Below are positions 8,608 to 17,561 of a DNA stretch of 64,000 bases, one piece after another (positions within the stretch are counted from its first letter, which is position 1; each line of letters starts with the position of its first letter). Origin of the DNA: an uncultured Clostridia bacterium (GTDB lineage Bacteria; Bacillota; Clostridia; Christensenellales; Aristaeellaceae); assembly GCA_934631025.1 (NCBI GenBank), contig CAKTXR010000002.1:124001-188000 (forward strand), given 5' to 3'. The position numbers were made by a program, and so were the translations under genes. A model generated the notes under the pieces. That model did not search any database. It was not told the origin of the DNA and worked only from the letters and a program-made list of their open reading frames with translations.

Positions 8608-8644
8608 AGCGCCCCACAGAGGAAAATCACCTCTGCGGGGCGCT
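8608..8644 (-). terminator. Hairpin at the 3' end of the SGNH gene
   Basis: AGCGCCCC/GGGGCGCT plus CAGAGG/CCTCTG with one mismatch and a 7-base loop, just past the minus-strand gene. The following T tract is poor, so termination is plausible but not certain. Confidence 0.5.
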
Positions 8645-8656
8645 GAACTGTATATT

Positions 8657-9736
8657 TCAGCAGATCACGCCGATCATGCCCAGCTGGAAGCGGGTCGCGC
8701 GGCCGCCCTGCGCGAATTCCGGCGCGATTTCGGCGATGTGGCGGCCGGCGGGCAGGCCGGAGACGGGCACGTCCTCGCGCAGCCAGTCGGTGGCGTTCAT
8801 GCCCCAGGCGGGCAGCGGATCGTTCTTGTCGATCCATTCGCCGCCGTCGATGCGGATTTTATAGGCCGCGAACAGACCGCCGCTGAGCAGGTGCAGCAGC
8901 AGTCCCGTGCCCTCGAACTCGAAGCGCAGGCTGGAGGTCATCGAGGAGGTGCAGAGCATATGGTGTACCGAGGGCAGACGGCGCTCGTGAACCTGCCGCC
9001 ACGCGCCGACGCGCTCCACCTGATCAAAGGGCAGGAGGTGGACGTTCTCCCAGTTGTCCGCGTGCAGCGGCGCGGGAAGCGGCAGGTTCACGGGCTGCGC
9101 CGTATCGATCTCGCGGCGAATAAGGCGGCAGACCGGCTCGGCGTACAGGCGGCTGCCGGCGTGATCGGGATGCAGCGTGTCGGGCAGCCATTCGTCCCAG
9201 CGCAGGAAGCCGTCCATCACCAGATCGAAGGTATAGCGCGCCATGTGGACGCTGCTGAGCTGATAGTGTTCGGCCAGCTCCTCCCAGTCGAGGATGGTCT
9301 GGGGCAGCTTGCCCGCGAGCATGGTCTCGTACATGGCCTGAGAGTAGGTGTAGGTCAGCACGACGTCGCAAACGTCGTCTTTCATCAGCTTGCGCAGTAT
9401 GCCCTCGCGGCACGCGCCCCACGCCTTTTCGCCGTCGTTGACCGCCGTCTCGACAAAGACCAGATCGCAGTTGTAGGCGAGGATGTCGTCCTCGACGCGC
9501 AGTATGGCGTTCAGCGAGCCGGTCGCGCCCTTGGCGGCGTTTTCCTCATCGACGATCAGGCCGGGGAACTCGGCGACGAACCAGTCGATGATCTTGCCGC
9601 TCCAGCGATGGCCGTCGGCGACCGGCTCGGTGATCGAGCCGCCGATGAAGCCGATGGTGATGTGGCCGCGGCGGATGGCCTCGGCGGTGTGATAGAGCGG
9701 ACGGCGGGCATGGATATACTGCGTGCAGTCTCTCAT
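8657..9736 (-). CDS. SGNH/GDSL-family esterase
   Basis: 359 residues, no signal peptide. Hydrolase blocks: GFIGGSITEP (about residues 28-37, the GDS-type serine), TAVNDGE (block III Asn) and DTLHPDHAG (block V Asp and His, about 188). A beta-rich C-terminal part (about 215-359) is likely a carbohydrate-binding or accessory domain. Such enzymes remove acetyl or other acyl groups from sugars; the substrate is unknown. The start at 9736 is set by AAAGGAG eight bases upstream; an in-frame ATG six codons earlier precedes that site. A promoter about 200 bases upstream gives an unusually long leader. Confidence 0.8.
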   Translation of the reverse strand: MRDCTQYIHARRPLYHTAEAIRRGHITIGFIGGSITEPVADGHRWSGKIIDWFVAEFPGLIVDEENAAKGATGSLNAILRVEDDILAYNCDLVFVETAVNDGEKAWGACREGILRKLMKDDVCDVVLTYTYSQAMYETMLAGKLPQTILDWEELAEHYQLSSVHMARYTFDLVMDGFLRWDEWLPDTLHPDHAGSRLYAEPVCRLIRREIDTAQPVNLPLPAPLHADNWENVHLLPFDQVERVGAWRQVHERRLPSVHHMLCTSSMTSSLRFEFEGTGLLLHLLSGGLFAAYKIRIDGGEWIDKNDPLPAWGMNATDWLREDVPVSGLPAGRHIAEIAPEFAQGGRATRFQLGMIGVIC

Positions 9737-9936
9737 GGGATGATCTCCTTTCATGTGAAGAAAAGTCTGCGCCGTTGAAGCGCAAGTTTGAAAAAACAGA
9801 TGAAACAGTGATTTGGGAACGTTTCGGACTCAGCGCCGCTGAACAGGCGGGTTGTCGCGATGAGACGCGGCTTTGCTTTTCCCTGAAAAAACGCGCCGGT
9901 CGATGGAAGTCTGAGCGCTGCGCCTGAACCGTCCCT

Positions 9937-9965
9937 ATCATACCACGCTGGCGGGGCGAACGCAA
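9937..9965 (-). promoter_or_regulatory. Sigma-A promoter of the SGNH esterase gene
   Basis: Read on the minus strand: TTGCGT (9960-9965), 17 bases, TATGAT (9937-9942), preceded by TGG (extended -10). It predicts a leader of roughly 190-195 bases before the start at 9736. Confidence 0.65.
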
Positions 9966-9968
9966 CAC

Positions 9969-10000
9969 AAAAAACCGCCCGACGGCGTTCGTCAGGCGGT
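9969..10000 (-). terminator. Terminator of the CorC-type gene
   Basis: Stem ACCGCC/GGCGGT plus GACG/CGTC with a 5-base loop, followed on the minus strand by six Ts. It abuts the -35 box of the next minus-strand gene. Confidence 0.9.
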
Positions 10001-10007
10001 ATGCGGG

Positions 10008-11432
10008 TCATTCGTCCTTTTTGCTCTTTTCGGGCTTTTTGTCGGTTTTCTTCTCGGGCTTATCGCTTTTTTCGTCTTTCTCGTCGTTCTCGTCCGGGTC
10101 TTCCTCCAGCCGGGAGACGGTTGCCCATTCGACGCGGTGATCGGTCAGCTCCTCAACGCGGATGTGCAGCCCGAAGCAGTCCACCTCGGGATGACTGCCG
10201 TCCTCGGGAATGGCGGTCAGCCGGCTGAAGATCAGCCCGCCCAGCGTGTCGAATTCGTCCGATTCGATCTCGTCGATGCCGATGGTCTCGCACAGCCGGT
10301 CCAGCTCGACCGAGCCGTTGACGCGCCATGTGCCGTCGCCCTGCGCGATGACGTCGGCCTTGGCCTGCGGGTCGAACTCGTCGTAGATGTTTCCCACCAG
10401 CTCCTCAAGCAGATCCTCGAGCGTGATCAGGCCGCTCGTGCCGCCGTATTCGTCCACGACGATGGCCATGTGACACTTGCGGTTCTGCATTTCGCGGAAG
10501 AGCGCGTCGGCGCGCACCGATTCGGGGATGAAGTAGGCCGGACGCAGCAGCTCGCGTATGGTCTTGCGCTCGCCCTGGGGACGGCGTGCGTTGAGCAGAT
10601 AGTCGCGCGTGGTCAGTATGCCGAGGATGGAGTCGATGTCGTCCTCATAGACGGGGAAGCGCGAAAAGCCGGTCTCGCGCACCAGATCGACGAACTCCTC
10701 CTCGCTGGTGTCCACGTCCACGGCGGTCACGTCGGTGCGGTGGATCATGCAGTCCTCGGCGGTGGTGTTGTTGAACTCGAGGACGTTCTCGATCAGCTCC
10801 TTTTCGCTGCTCTCGATCGCGCCCTTTTCCTCGCCGATGTCCACCATGGCGAGGATTTCGTCCTCGGTGACGTTTTCCTCGGCCTTTTCGGGATCGGCGC
10901 CGCTCATACGGATCAGCCGTCCCGCCACGGCGCTCGAGAGCGCGGTCATCGGCCGGAACAGCCGGCGCACGAACATCATCGGGGAGAACAGCGAGAGAAT
11001 CAGCGAATCGACGTGCATATTGGCAACGCGCCTTGCCCATTCGATGCAGAAGAGCCGCACGAGCGTGTAGAGCACGAGCAGCACCGCGATCAGGCACAGC
11101 GCGTGGATCAGCGCTTCGGGCGCGCCCTTCATGGCAGGCAGAGCGAGCAGCGCGTTCGAGAGCGGGCGGCTCATGTACATGCCGCTGAGGAAGCCCAGCA
11201 GCAGCAGCGTCATATGGCGGGCGCACTGTATGCCCTCGCCGAGACCGGCGCAGTCGTCCAGCCGCTTGAGGATGGAGCGCGCCTTGCTCTCCCCTTCGTC
11301 GGCCAGGTGTTCAAGACGGGATTCGCTGAGCGAATCGGCGGCGGTTTCCATCAGAGTCAGCAGCAGCGTAAGCGCAATGAGACAGAGCGGCCAGATCAGC
11401 GTCGGCCACAAGGGAACGGCATCCAAGATCAT
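10008..11432 (-). CDS. CorC/HlyC (CNNM)-type membrane protein with CBS pair
   Basis: 474 residues. An N-terminal CNNM/DUF21 membrane domain (hydrophobic segments about 10-30, 65-85, 95-125 and 140-160) is followed by two CBS domains (about 210-330), including MAIVVDEYGGTSGLITLEDLLEELVG, a hallmark of the group (given here only as family pattern MAIVVDEYGG, GLITLEDLLEE). A CorC_HlyC domain and a charged Asp/Glu/Lys tail follow. Family members are linked to magnesium or other ion efflux. The ATG at 11432 lies only one base from AGGAGG; a TTG at 11426 (third codon) has ideal seven-base spacing and may be the true start. It has its own promoter and terminator. Confidence 0.88.
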   Translation of the reverse strand: MILDAVPLWPTLIWPLCLIALTLLLTLMETAADSLSESRLEHLADEGESKARSILKRLDDCAGLGEGIQCARHMTLLLLGFLSGMYMSRPLSNALLALPAMKGAPEALIHALCLIAVLLVLYTLVRLFCIEWARRVANMHVDSLILSLFSPMMFVRRLFRPMTALSSAVAGRLIRMSGADPEKAEENVTEDEILAMVDIGEEKGAIESSEKELIENVLEFNNTTAEDCMIHRTDVTAVDVDTSEEEFVDLVRETGFSRFPVYEDDIDSILGILTTRDYLLNARRPQGERKTIRELLRPAYFIPESVRADALFREMQNRKCHMAIVVDEYGGTSGLITLEDLLEELVGNIYDEFDPQAKADVIAQGDGTWRVNGSVELDRLCETIGIDEIESDEFDTLGGLIFSRLTAIPEDGSHPEVDCFGLHIRVEELTDHRVEWATVSRLEEDPDENDEKDEKSDKPEKKTDKKPEKSKKDE

Positions 11433-11470
11433 TCCTCCTAAAGTTCAGTCGTATAGAAATAATACAGTCT

Positions 11471-11500
11471 ATTATAGCATGGCATGGGATGGTCTGTACA
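11471..11500 (-). promoter_or_regulatory. Sigma-A promoter of the CorC-type gene
   Basis: Minus strand: TGTACA (11495-11500), 18 bases, TATAAT (11471-11476). It gives a leader of about 30 bases. It is divergent from the promoter at 11534-11562. Confidence 0.7.
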
Positions 11501-11533
11501 GGCCAATCGTAAAATTTTTGAGACAATTTCGAG

Positions 11534-11562
11534 TTGAATTCCCATTCTTTGCGTGATATAAT
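11534..11562 (+). promoter_or_regulatory. Sigma-A promoter of the heparinase-like gene
   Basis: TTGAAT (11534-11539), 17 bases, perfect TATAAT (11557-11562) with TG two bases upstream (extended -10). About 70 bases of leader precede the start at 11641. Confidence 0.85.
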
Positions 11563-11640
11563 AATGCCGGATTCTGGATACTGCCCCTACAAAATGAAAA
11601 CGCGCCGCCATGAGCAGGGCGCGGAAAGGCGGAAACAGAC

Positions 11641-13914
11641 ATGAGACTTCAGAGAATCAACTATGCCGAGGCCATCATCGAGCCCTTTTTCGACGGCAGC
11701 GACAGCAGCCGCCCGCACAACAGAATCTCGCAATTGATCCATTACGACATAAAGCGCTCCGATCCCGACGCGGTGACTGCCGAGCAGGACTGGTGCGGCG
11801 TGCGCGTGTTCATGCACGCCGGCGCAAGGCGCAGCGTGGAGATGACGCGCGATTGCGATCTGGATATTTCCGATTTCGACATATTCCGCGTGTTCGGCAC
11901 GGCGGCGGCCTGCGTCTGTCAGACCATCCGCGCGAAGATCGACGGCGCGTGGACGACGCTGTGCGACCGCGAGGGCGGCCCGGACGAGACGGTGGAGCGC
12001 GATTATCCCATCCATGGCCGCAAACTTGAGGCGCTCACGCTCATCCTCGAGAGCGACGGCGAGAAGGACTGCGGCGCGCAGTATCTCTGGCTGGGGCTTT
12101 CGAACGCGCGGCGGCAGGCCGAAATGGAGGCGCGCAGGAGCGTCTTTACGCCCGACTGGCCGGATATGCTGGTCGAAGACGGCGAATTTGAGCCGCAGAT
12201 CGGCATCATGTTCGGCAGGGAGGATGTGGAAGCCCTCCGCGCGCGCGTTCATGCCGGCGCGCTTAAGCCGCTCTACGACGAGTTCCTCAAAAAGACCGAG
12301 GAATACCTCACATGGGAGCCTGAAAAGGACATAGGCACCTACATTCCGCATCCCGACAGCCGCTGGACGGGCAAGCGCGATCTTGGCAAGAAGGACACAT
12401 CCTATCAGATGGGCGCGCTGGCCTTCGCCGGCCTGATCGAAAAGCGCGCCGACATGATGAAGATGGCCGTGCGCATGGCGCTCAGCGCCGCCCACTGCGA
12501 ATACTGGACGGAGAGCATTATGGGCGTGCTGCCCGGCTGCGGCTGGCACCACCGCTCCTTTACGGAGGAGGTCTACTGCCGCGGCTGCGCGCAGGTGCTC
12601 GACTGGGCGGGCGGCTTTTTGACCCCCTATGCCCGCGAGATTCTGGTGGACGCGATCGCCATGAAGGGATTGCCCCGCATCGAGTCCGACTTCAAGCGGC
12701 AGGAGTACATCCGCGGCATGAATCAGGGCATCGTGTTCAGCAGCGGCCGCGTGTTCGGCCTGATGGCGTGCGCGCATTTCTATCCCCGCTACGGCGCGCA
12801 GGTGCTCGAGGCCGAGCGCGATCTGAAGGAAATGATCGGCAATTACATCATGGCCGACGGCGGCACGCCCGAGGGCCCGTCCTACTGGAGCTACACGTTC
12901 GGCCAGGTCATGCCGATACTCTATCTGCTCTCCCGCTTCCATAAGGAGCCGTTCGGCCGTATGCTCACCCCCGCGCTCGAAAAGACCGGCCGCTACGCGC
13001 TCTCGCTGCTCTCCGACACCGGCGACGGCGCGGCGGCGATCAGCTTGAACGATGCGCATCACGGCACGCGCTATTCCGCCGACCTCATGGCCTCATTCTA
13101 CGCCCTCACCGGCGACGAGGTCTATCTGCGCCTGGCCGCGATCAACCTCCAGCATTCGGCGGGCACGCCCTATCTGTTCATCATCGTGCCCGACAGCCTG
13201 CCCGCGCCCGAGCCGTTCGTTCAGGAGGGCTTCTTCAGCTTTCCGGCGATCGGGCAGACGCGCATTATTCGAAAGAGCGAAGAGTTTGGCCGCACCAGCC
13301 TGAGCTTCTTCTGCGGGCTGGCCGACGTGGGGCACTTCCACATGGACAAGGGCAGCATTGTGTTGCAGGCCGCCGGCGAGGAGCTGCTCGTCGACCGCGG
13401 CGTGCTGGGCTATGCGCATCCGGATTCGCTGCTGTGCGGCATGCCCGAGTATCACAATCTGCTCATGCCCGAGCTGAGCGGCGCGCGGCCCCGCCAGAAG
13501 CCCACCCGCGACGGCGCATATCTCGTGAACGCGCAGTATGAAAATGGCGCGTTCACGGCGGAGGGCGACGTGACGAAGGCGTGGAACGACGCGCGAATTT
13601 TGAAGGACACGCGCCGCATTGAGAGCGACTGCCCCGAAACGTTCACGCTCGTCGACGATATGGTTCTGAGCGAGAGCGCGCCCGTATCGGCGCTGTTCAA
13701 CACCGTCTGCCCGTGCGAAAAGACCGAACGCGGCGCGGTGATCCATGGCGGGAAGGCCGATCTCGTGATCGAGGCCGTGGGCTGGACGCCGGAGACCGTC
13801 TGCGCGCCGTTCGGCGTGGACTGCACCGAGCAGCCCGTCAACCGCATCGCGCTGCGCAGCGCGGCCAAAACAGAGCATCACCTGACCACCCGACTGACGC
13901 TCGTCAAAAAGTAA
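11641..13914 (+). CDS. Heparinase II/III-family protein (putative polysaccharide lyase), cytosolic
   Basis: 757 residues without a signal peptide. A beta-rich N-terminal part (1-170) is followed by an alpha/alpha toroid (about 190-540; GGTPEGPSYWSYTFGQ near 406-421). The beta-sandwich typical of heparinase II/III follows, with GHFHMDKGSIVLQAAG (about 563-578) and an LLVDRGVLGY segment. Family members cleave uronic-acid-containing glycans by beta-elimination. The substrate cannot be read from sequence, but uxaC elsewhere in the window would process released uronate. GGAAAGGCGG precedes the start. It has its own strong promoter and terminator, so it is a single-gene unit. Confidence 0.78.
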   Translation: MRLQRINYAEAIIEPFFDGSDSSRPHNRISQLIHYDIKRSDPDAVTAEQDWCGVRVFMHAGARRSVEMTRDCDLDISDFDIFRVFGTAAACVCQTIRAKIDGAWTTLCDREGGPDETVERDYPIHGRKLEALTLILESDGEKDCGAQYLWLGLSNARRQAEMEARRSVFTPDWPDMLVEDGEFEPQIGIMFGREDVEALRARVHAGALKPLYDEFLKKTEEYLTWEPEKDIGTYIPHPDSRWTGKRDLGKKDTSYQMGALAFAGLIEKRADMMKMAVRMALSAAHCEYWTESIMGVLPGCGWHHRSFTEEVYCRGCAQVLDWAGGFLTPYAREILVDAIAMKGLPRIESDFKRQEYIRGMNQGIVFSSGRVFGLMACAHFYPRYGAQVLEAERDLKEMIGNYIMADGGTPEGPSYWSYTFGQVMPILYLLSRFHKEPFGRMLTPALEKTGRYALSLLSDTGDGAAAISLNDAHHGTRYSADLMASFYALTGDEVYLRLAAINLQHSAGTPYLFIIVPDSLPAPEPFVQEGFFSFPAIGQTRIIRKSEEFGRTSLSFFCGLADVGHFHMDKGSIVLQAAGEELLVDRGVLGYAHPDSLLCGMPEYHNLLMPELSGARPRQKPTRDGAYLVNAQYENGAFTAEGDVTKAWNDARILKDTRRIESDCPETFTLVDDMVLSESAPVSALFNTVCPCEKTERGAVIHGGKADLVIEAVGWTPETVCAPFGVDCTEQPVNRIALRSAAKTEHHLTTRLTLVKK

Positions 13915-13929
13915 AACCGTATAACGATG

Positions 13930-13968
13930 CGCCTGCCGGAGCCTTTTATGCGCTCCGGCGGGCGTTTT
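13930..13968 (+). terminator. Terminator after the heparinase-like gene
   Basis: CGCC-T-GCCGGAGC pairs with GCTCCGGC-G-GGCG (one wobble) around a 9-base loop, then TTTT. Confidence 0.88.
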
Positions 13969-14234
13969 CATGCAAAAAATCGAACGAATCGGCGCGAGAG
14001 ACGCGATTTTTAACATTAAGGACATACTGCTGTGCTATGCTAAATACTATGGAAGAGTGTATATGCGCGGGAACAAATCGCGCGCGCGTCTGTCCAATAA
14101 AAGGAAGGCGCGGCGGAATGCCTGCGGCCTTTCGCGGCGATGAAATTCCGGCCGCGGCTGAATATACTTTGGAATAGAGCAAAAAGCGCTTTTTTTGACG
14201 GACGCGCCTGTGGGCGCGCGGGAGGTGAGCGGAT
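13969..14234 (+). other. Leader region of the FHA-SEDS-PBP operon
   Basis: AT-richer stretch (about 14000-14060) with TTAACA and several TATGCT/TAAATA-like boxes, so a promoter is probably here. No hexamer pair has good spacing. A short GC hairpin (CGCGCC-TGTG-GGCGCG) lies just before the ribosome binding site GGAGGTG. Confidence 0.4.
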
Positions 14235-14792
14235 ATGAGCACGGATTTATACGAGCTGATCGCCTATGCGGCGCGCTACTGGTTCGCGTTTCTGGCGGTG
14301 CTGGTGGCGTTTTACGGCTGGCGGGCGTGCGTGACGGACAACCGGCGCGCGCGGATACTGCGCTATCAGGCGCACGGCGCGGGCTGCGTGGGCGAGCTGG
14401 TCATGCTCGACGACGGCGCGAAGAAAAAGAAGAACAGAAAGCCCGAATGCTATCAGTTCGGCGCGGAGGCGGTCATCGGCTCGGGCCGCACGGCGGACGT
14501 GCGCATCCGCGCGCGCGATGTGAAAAAGCGCCACATCTTCATGACCTATCGCCCGGGCGAGATGGTGCTGCACGCCGTCGACGGCGCGCCCTTTACGTCG
14601 CCGGTGAACAAGGAGGGCGAGCACATTCTGCGCGACGGCGACGAATTGCAGATCGGCGCGCTGAGGATGACGCTGGTGTTCTTTAACGCCGAGGACGCGG
14701 CGGCCGACGAGAGCGGCGCGCGTCAGCCCAAGGTGGCGCAGGTGCTGCCCGAGGACGTCTCGGACGACGAATTTGAGGACGTATGGGAGTAA
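14235..14792 (+). CDS. Membrane-anchored FHA-domain protein
   Basis: 185 residues. One N-terminal membrane helix (about 11-30), then a lysine-rich linker and an FHA domain (about 70-152) with AVIGSGRTADVRIRARDVKKRH, whose Gly-Arg and Lys-Arg-His positions match the phosphothreonine-binding loops (conserved Ser replaced by Lys-Lys). An acidic tail ends the protein. FHA proteins read Ser/Thr-kinase phosphorylation. The following genes encode a SEDS glycosyltransferase and a class B PBP, the order seen in the mycobacterial fhaB-rodA-pbpA cluster. It probably regulates wall synthesis. No kinase or phosphatase gene follows here. GGAGGTG lies 7 bases before the start. Confidence 0.85.
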   Translation: MSTDLYELIAYAARYWFAFLAVLVAFYGWRACVTDNRRARILRYQAHGAGCVGELVMLDDGAKKKKNRKPECYQFGAEAVIGSGRTADVRIRARDVKKRHIFMTYRPGEMVLHAVDGAPFTSPVNKEGEHILRDGDELQIGALRMTLVFFNAEDAAADESGARQPKVAQVLPEDVSDDEFEDVWE

Positions 14793-14796
14793 GAAA

Positions 14797-16098
14797 ATGA
14801 CGAAACGAATCTCCGTAGAGACCATGCGCCGCTCGCTCAAGCGCGCGAACGTATCGTTTCTTTTGTATATCATCGTGCTGTTTCAGCTTTCGGCGATGGT
14901 GCTGCTCTCCTTAAAGGACGGCGAGATCGACATGCAGGCGCTGTATCTGGCGGGCATCATGCCGGTCGCAACGGTGCTGCTGGTCAAGCTCCTGCCGAAA
15001 ATCTGGAAGATTGACACGCTGATACTGACGCTCACGCTGTTTCTCTGCTCGGTGAGCGTGATCACGCTGACCGCCATCGCGCGCTCGCCCATCACGCCGC
15101 GCAATCAGGCGATCTATATCGCCGCGGGGCTTGTCGCGATGCTGTGCGGCATTGTGTTCATCCGGCACTTCAAAAAATGGGGGCGCTGGAAGGTGTTCTT
15201 CATGATCTGCTCGCTGGGCTTCATCGCGCTGCCGCTGGTCATCGGCGACTGGCACGACGGTGCGAAGAACTGGATCACGATCAGGCCGAACTCTCTGACC
15301 GTGCAGCCCTCCGAGTTTGTCAAGCTCTCGCTGGCGGTGGTGCTGGCCTCCTGCCTGTCTGAGCGGCAGAGTCGGGCGATGAAGATCGTGGCGATCATAT
15401 TCGGCGCGCTGTTGTGCGGCATACTGCTGCTCGAACGCGATCTGGGCGCGCTGCTGCTCTATTTCTTCCTGACGGTGATCCTCTATTTCCTCGCCACGAG
15501 CAACGCGATTATATCGCTTCTGGGGCTGGCGGCGGGCGCGGCGGGCTCGGTCGGGGCGTACTATATGTTCGCGCACGTGCGGCGGCGCGTGGTCGCCTGG
15601 CGCAACCCCTGGGCGGACTATGAGCACAGCGGCTATCAGATCATACAGTCGCTGATCGCCATAGGCAGCGGCGGGCTGTTCGGCATGGGGCTGGGGCTGG
15701 GCATGCCGCGCGTGATTCCGCTGTATCATTCGGATTTCGTGTTCGCGGCCATCTGCGAGCAGTTCGGCTATCTCTTTGCGATTTGCCTTCTGGCCGTGTA
15801 TGTGCTGATCGTCATGCGCGGCGTGTCGATCGCCATGAGCTGTCGGGACGGCTTTCATGCGCTCCTGGCGTTTGGCATTGTGACCATGCTGGGGCTTCAG
15901 ACGCTGCTGATCGTGGGCGGCAACATCCGCTTGATTCCGCTGACCGGCGTGACGCTGCCCTTCATCGCTTCGGGCGGCTCGTCGATGGTGAGCTGCATGG
16001 GCGGGATTGGTCTGCTGCTGGGCATATCCTCTCTCAACGCCGATCAGGATGCGGACGACGTGCGGCGCGCCGAATGGCAGGAGGCGGATGCGGCATGA
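14797..16098 (+). CDS. SEDS peptidoglycan glycosyltransferase (FtsW/RodA/SpoVE family)
   Basis: 433 residues with about ten membrane helices. Family signatures: GAKNWI near residue 155, QPSEFVKL (about 169-176), ERDLGALLLYF (about 211-221), and the C-terminal PLTGVTLPFIASGGSSM (about 387-403). It polymerises lipid II into glycan strands together with a class B PBP. The start at 14797 follows the FHA stop by four bases and has GGGAG upstream; an earlier in-frame codon at 14773 lies inside the FHA gene. The stop overlaps the next start (ATGA). The context resembles RodA more than FtsW, since no division genes are near, but the choice is not certain. Confidence 0.93.
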   Translation: MTKRISVETMRRSLKRANVSFLLYIIVLFQLSAMVLLSLKDGEIDMQALYLAGIMPVATVLLVKLLPKIWKIDTLILTLTLFLCSVSVITLTAIARSPITPRNQAIYIAAGLVAMLCGIVFIRHFKKWGRWKVFFMICSLGFIALPLVIGDWHDGAKNWITIRPNSLTVQPSEFVKLSLAVVLASCLSERQSRAMKIVAIIFGALLCGILLLERDLGALLLYFFLTVILYFLATSNAIISLLGLAAGAAGSVGAYYMFAHVRRRVVAWRNPWADYEHSGYQIIQSLIAIGSGGLFGMGLGLGMPRVIPLYHSDFVFAAICEQFGYLFAICLLAVYVLIVMRGVSIAMSCRDGFHALLAFGIVTMLGLQTLLIVGGNIRLIPLTGVTLPFIASGGSSMVSCMGGIGLLLGISSLNADQDADDVRRAEWQEADAA

Positions 16099-17507
16099 AG
16101 GAAATCAGACGAAACATGCGCCTGATCGGCACGCTGATACTGTGCCTGTTCATCGGCACGGGCGGCTGGTTCGGCTATACGGCGTTCACGCAGGGCTCGC
16201 GCTGGGCGATGAGCGGCTACAACACGCGCCTGAACAACGCGAAAAAGACCGTCGCCATGGGCTCGATCACCGACCGCGACGGCTATGTGCTGGCCTATAC
16301 CGACGATTCCGGCGAGCGCCGGTATTCCTCCGATATGTCGATCCGGCTGGCCGTCTCGCAGACGGTGGGCGACACCATGAGCATGTCCGGCACGGGCGTG
16401 CAGACCTTTTTCGCCAGCGCGCTGGTGGGGATGTCCGGCTCGATCATCGACCGCACGTGGTCGTGGCTGAGCGGCGAAACCACCCGCGGCGACGACATTC
16501 AGCTGACGGTGGACGCGCAGCTCTCAGGCGTGATCGCGCGCTCCTTCCCCTCGGGCTATAACGGCGCGGCGGTGGTCATGAACTACAAGACCGGCGAGAT
16601 CCTCGCCATGGTGTCCATGCCCGAATACGACCCGGCGGGGCTGGGCACGGACGTGGCCGACACGGCCTATCTCAACCGCTGCCTGCAGGGACTCTATACC
16701 CCCGGCTCGGTGTTCAAAATTGTGACGCTGACGGCGGCGCTGGACAATCTGCCCGGCCTGCTCAACCGCACGTTCACCTGCACCGGTTCGCAGGATTTCG
16801 GCGGCGCGGCGGTCACCTGCCTGAGCGGCCGCAAGGCGCACGGCGAGCTGGATCTCAAATCGGCCTTCGCACAGAGCTGCAACGTGACCTTCGCCGAGCT
16901 GAGCTACGAGCTGGGCAAGAGCAATATGCAGTCGGCCGCCGAGAATTTCGGCTTCAACGACAACTTTTCCTTCTCGGACATCGTGCTGTACAACTCCAGC
17001 TATCCCGAGGACGTTGCTTCGGTCAACGAACTGGCGTGGTCGGGCGTGGGTCAGGGCCGCGTGCTGGTAACGCCCCTGCACATGGCGATGATCGCCTCCA
17101 GCGTGGCCAACGGCGGCGTGATGATGGAGCCGAAGCTGGTTCGGCAGATCACCGGCGCGGCGGGCATACCGCGGCTGCGCTCATCGGGCGGCACATACCG
17201 GCGCGTCATGAGCGAGGCCACCGCCCAGATTGTGGGCGAGTATATGCGCGAGACGGTCGAAAACGGCACGGGCAAAAAGGCGCGCGTGTCCGGCTACACC
17301 GTGTGCGGCAAGACCGGCTCGGCCGAGACGAGCAACGACAAGTCCGTCAGCACGAACGCGTGGTTCGTGGGCTATATTCAGGACGCGAACTGCCCCTACG
17401 CGGTGGCCGTGGTGCTGGAGCAGGCCGGCTCCGGCGGCGATCTGGCCGCAACGCTGGCGGCGAAATGCCTGGCCGAGGCCGTCGAGCTGGTCGGCGGACA
17501 GGGATGA
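16095..17507 (+). CDS. Class B penicillin-binding protein (transpeptidase)
   Basis: 470 residues. A single N-terminal membrane anchor (about 9-28) precedes the extracellular transpeptidase. The three penicillin-binding motifs are present: Ser205-Val-Phe-Lys208, Ser261-Cys-Asn263 and Lys406-Thr-Gly408. It cross-links stem peptides of the strands made by the SEDS partner encoded just upstream, with which it shares an ATGA overlap. It is short for a class B PBP and has a small dimerisation region, like mycobacterial PbpA and Bacillus PbpH-type proteins. The usual PASTA repeats are absent. Confidence 0.93.
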   Translation: MKEIRRNMRLIGTLILCLFIGTGGWFGYTAFTQGSRWAMSGYNTRLNNAKKTVAMGSITDRDGYVLAYTDDSGERRYSSDMSIRLAVSQTVGDTMSMSGTGVQTFFASALVGMSGSIIDRTWSWLSGETTRGDDIQLTVDAQLSGVIARSFPSGYNGAAVVMNYKTGEILAMVSMPEYDPAGLGTDVADTAYLNRCLQGLYTPGSVFKIVTLTAALDNLPGLLNRTFTCTGSQDFGGAAVTCLSGRKAHGELDLKSAFAQSCNVTFAELSYELGKSNMQSAAENFGFNDNFSFSDIVLYNSSYPEDVASVNELAWSGVGQGRVLVTPLHMAMIASSVANGGVMMEPKLVRQITGAAGIPRLRSSGGTYRRVMSEATAQIVGEYMRETVENGTGKKARVSGYTVCGKTGSAETSNDKSVSTNAWFVGYIQDANCPYAVAVVLEQAGSGGDLAATLAAKCLAEAVELVGGQG

Positions 17508-17561
17508 CGAAACGAGAGGAAAGTCATGCGAAAAGCATACAGATAAGGAGAGAAAACGCCT

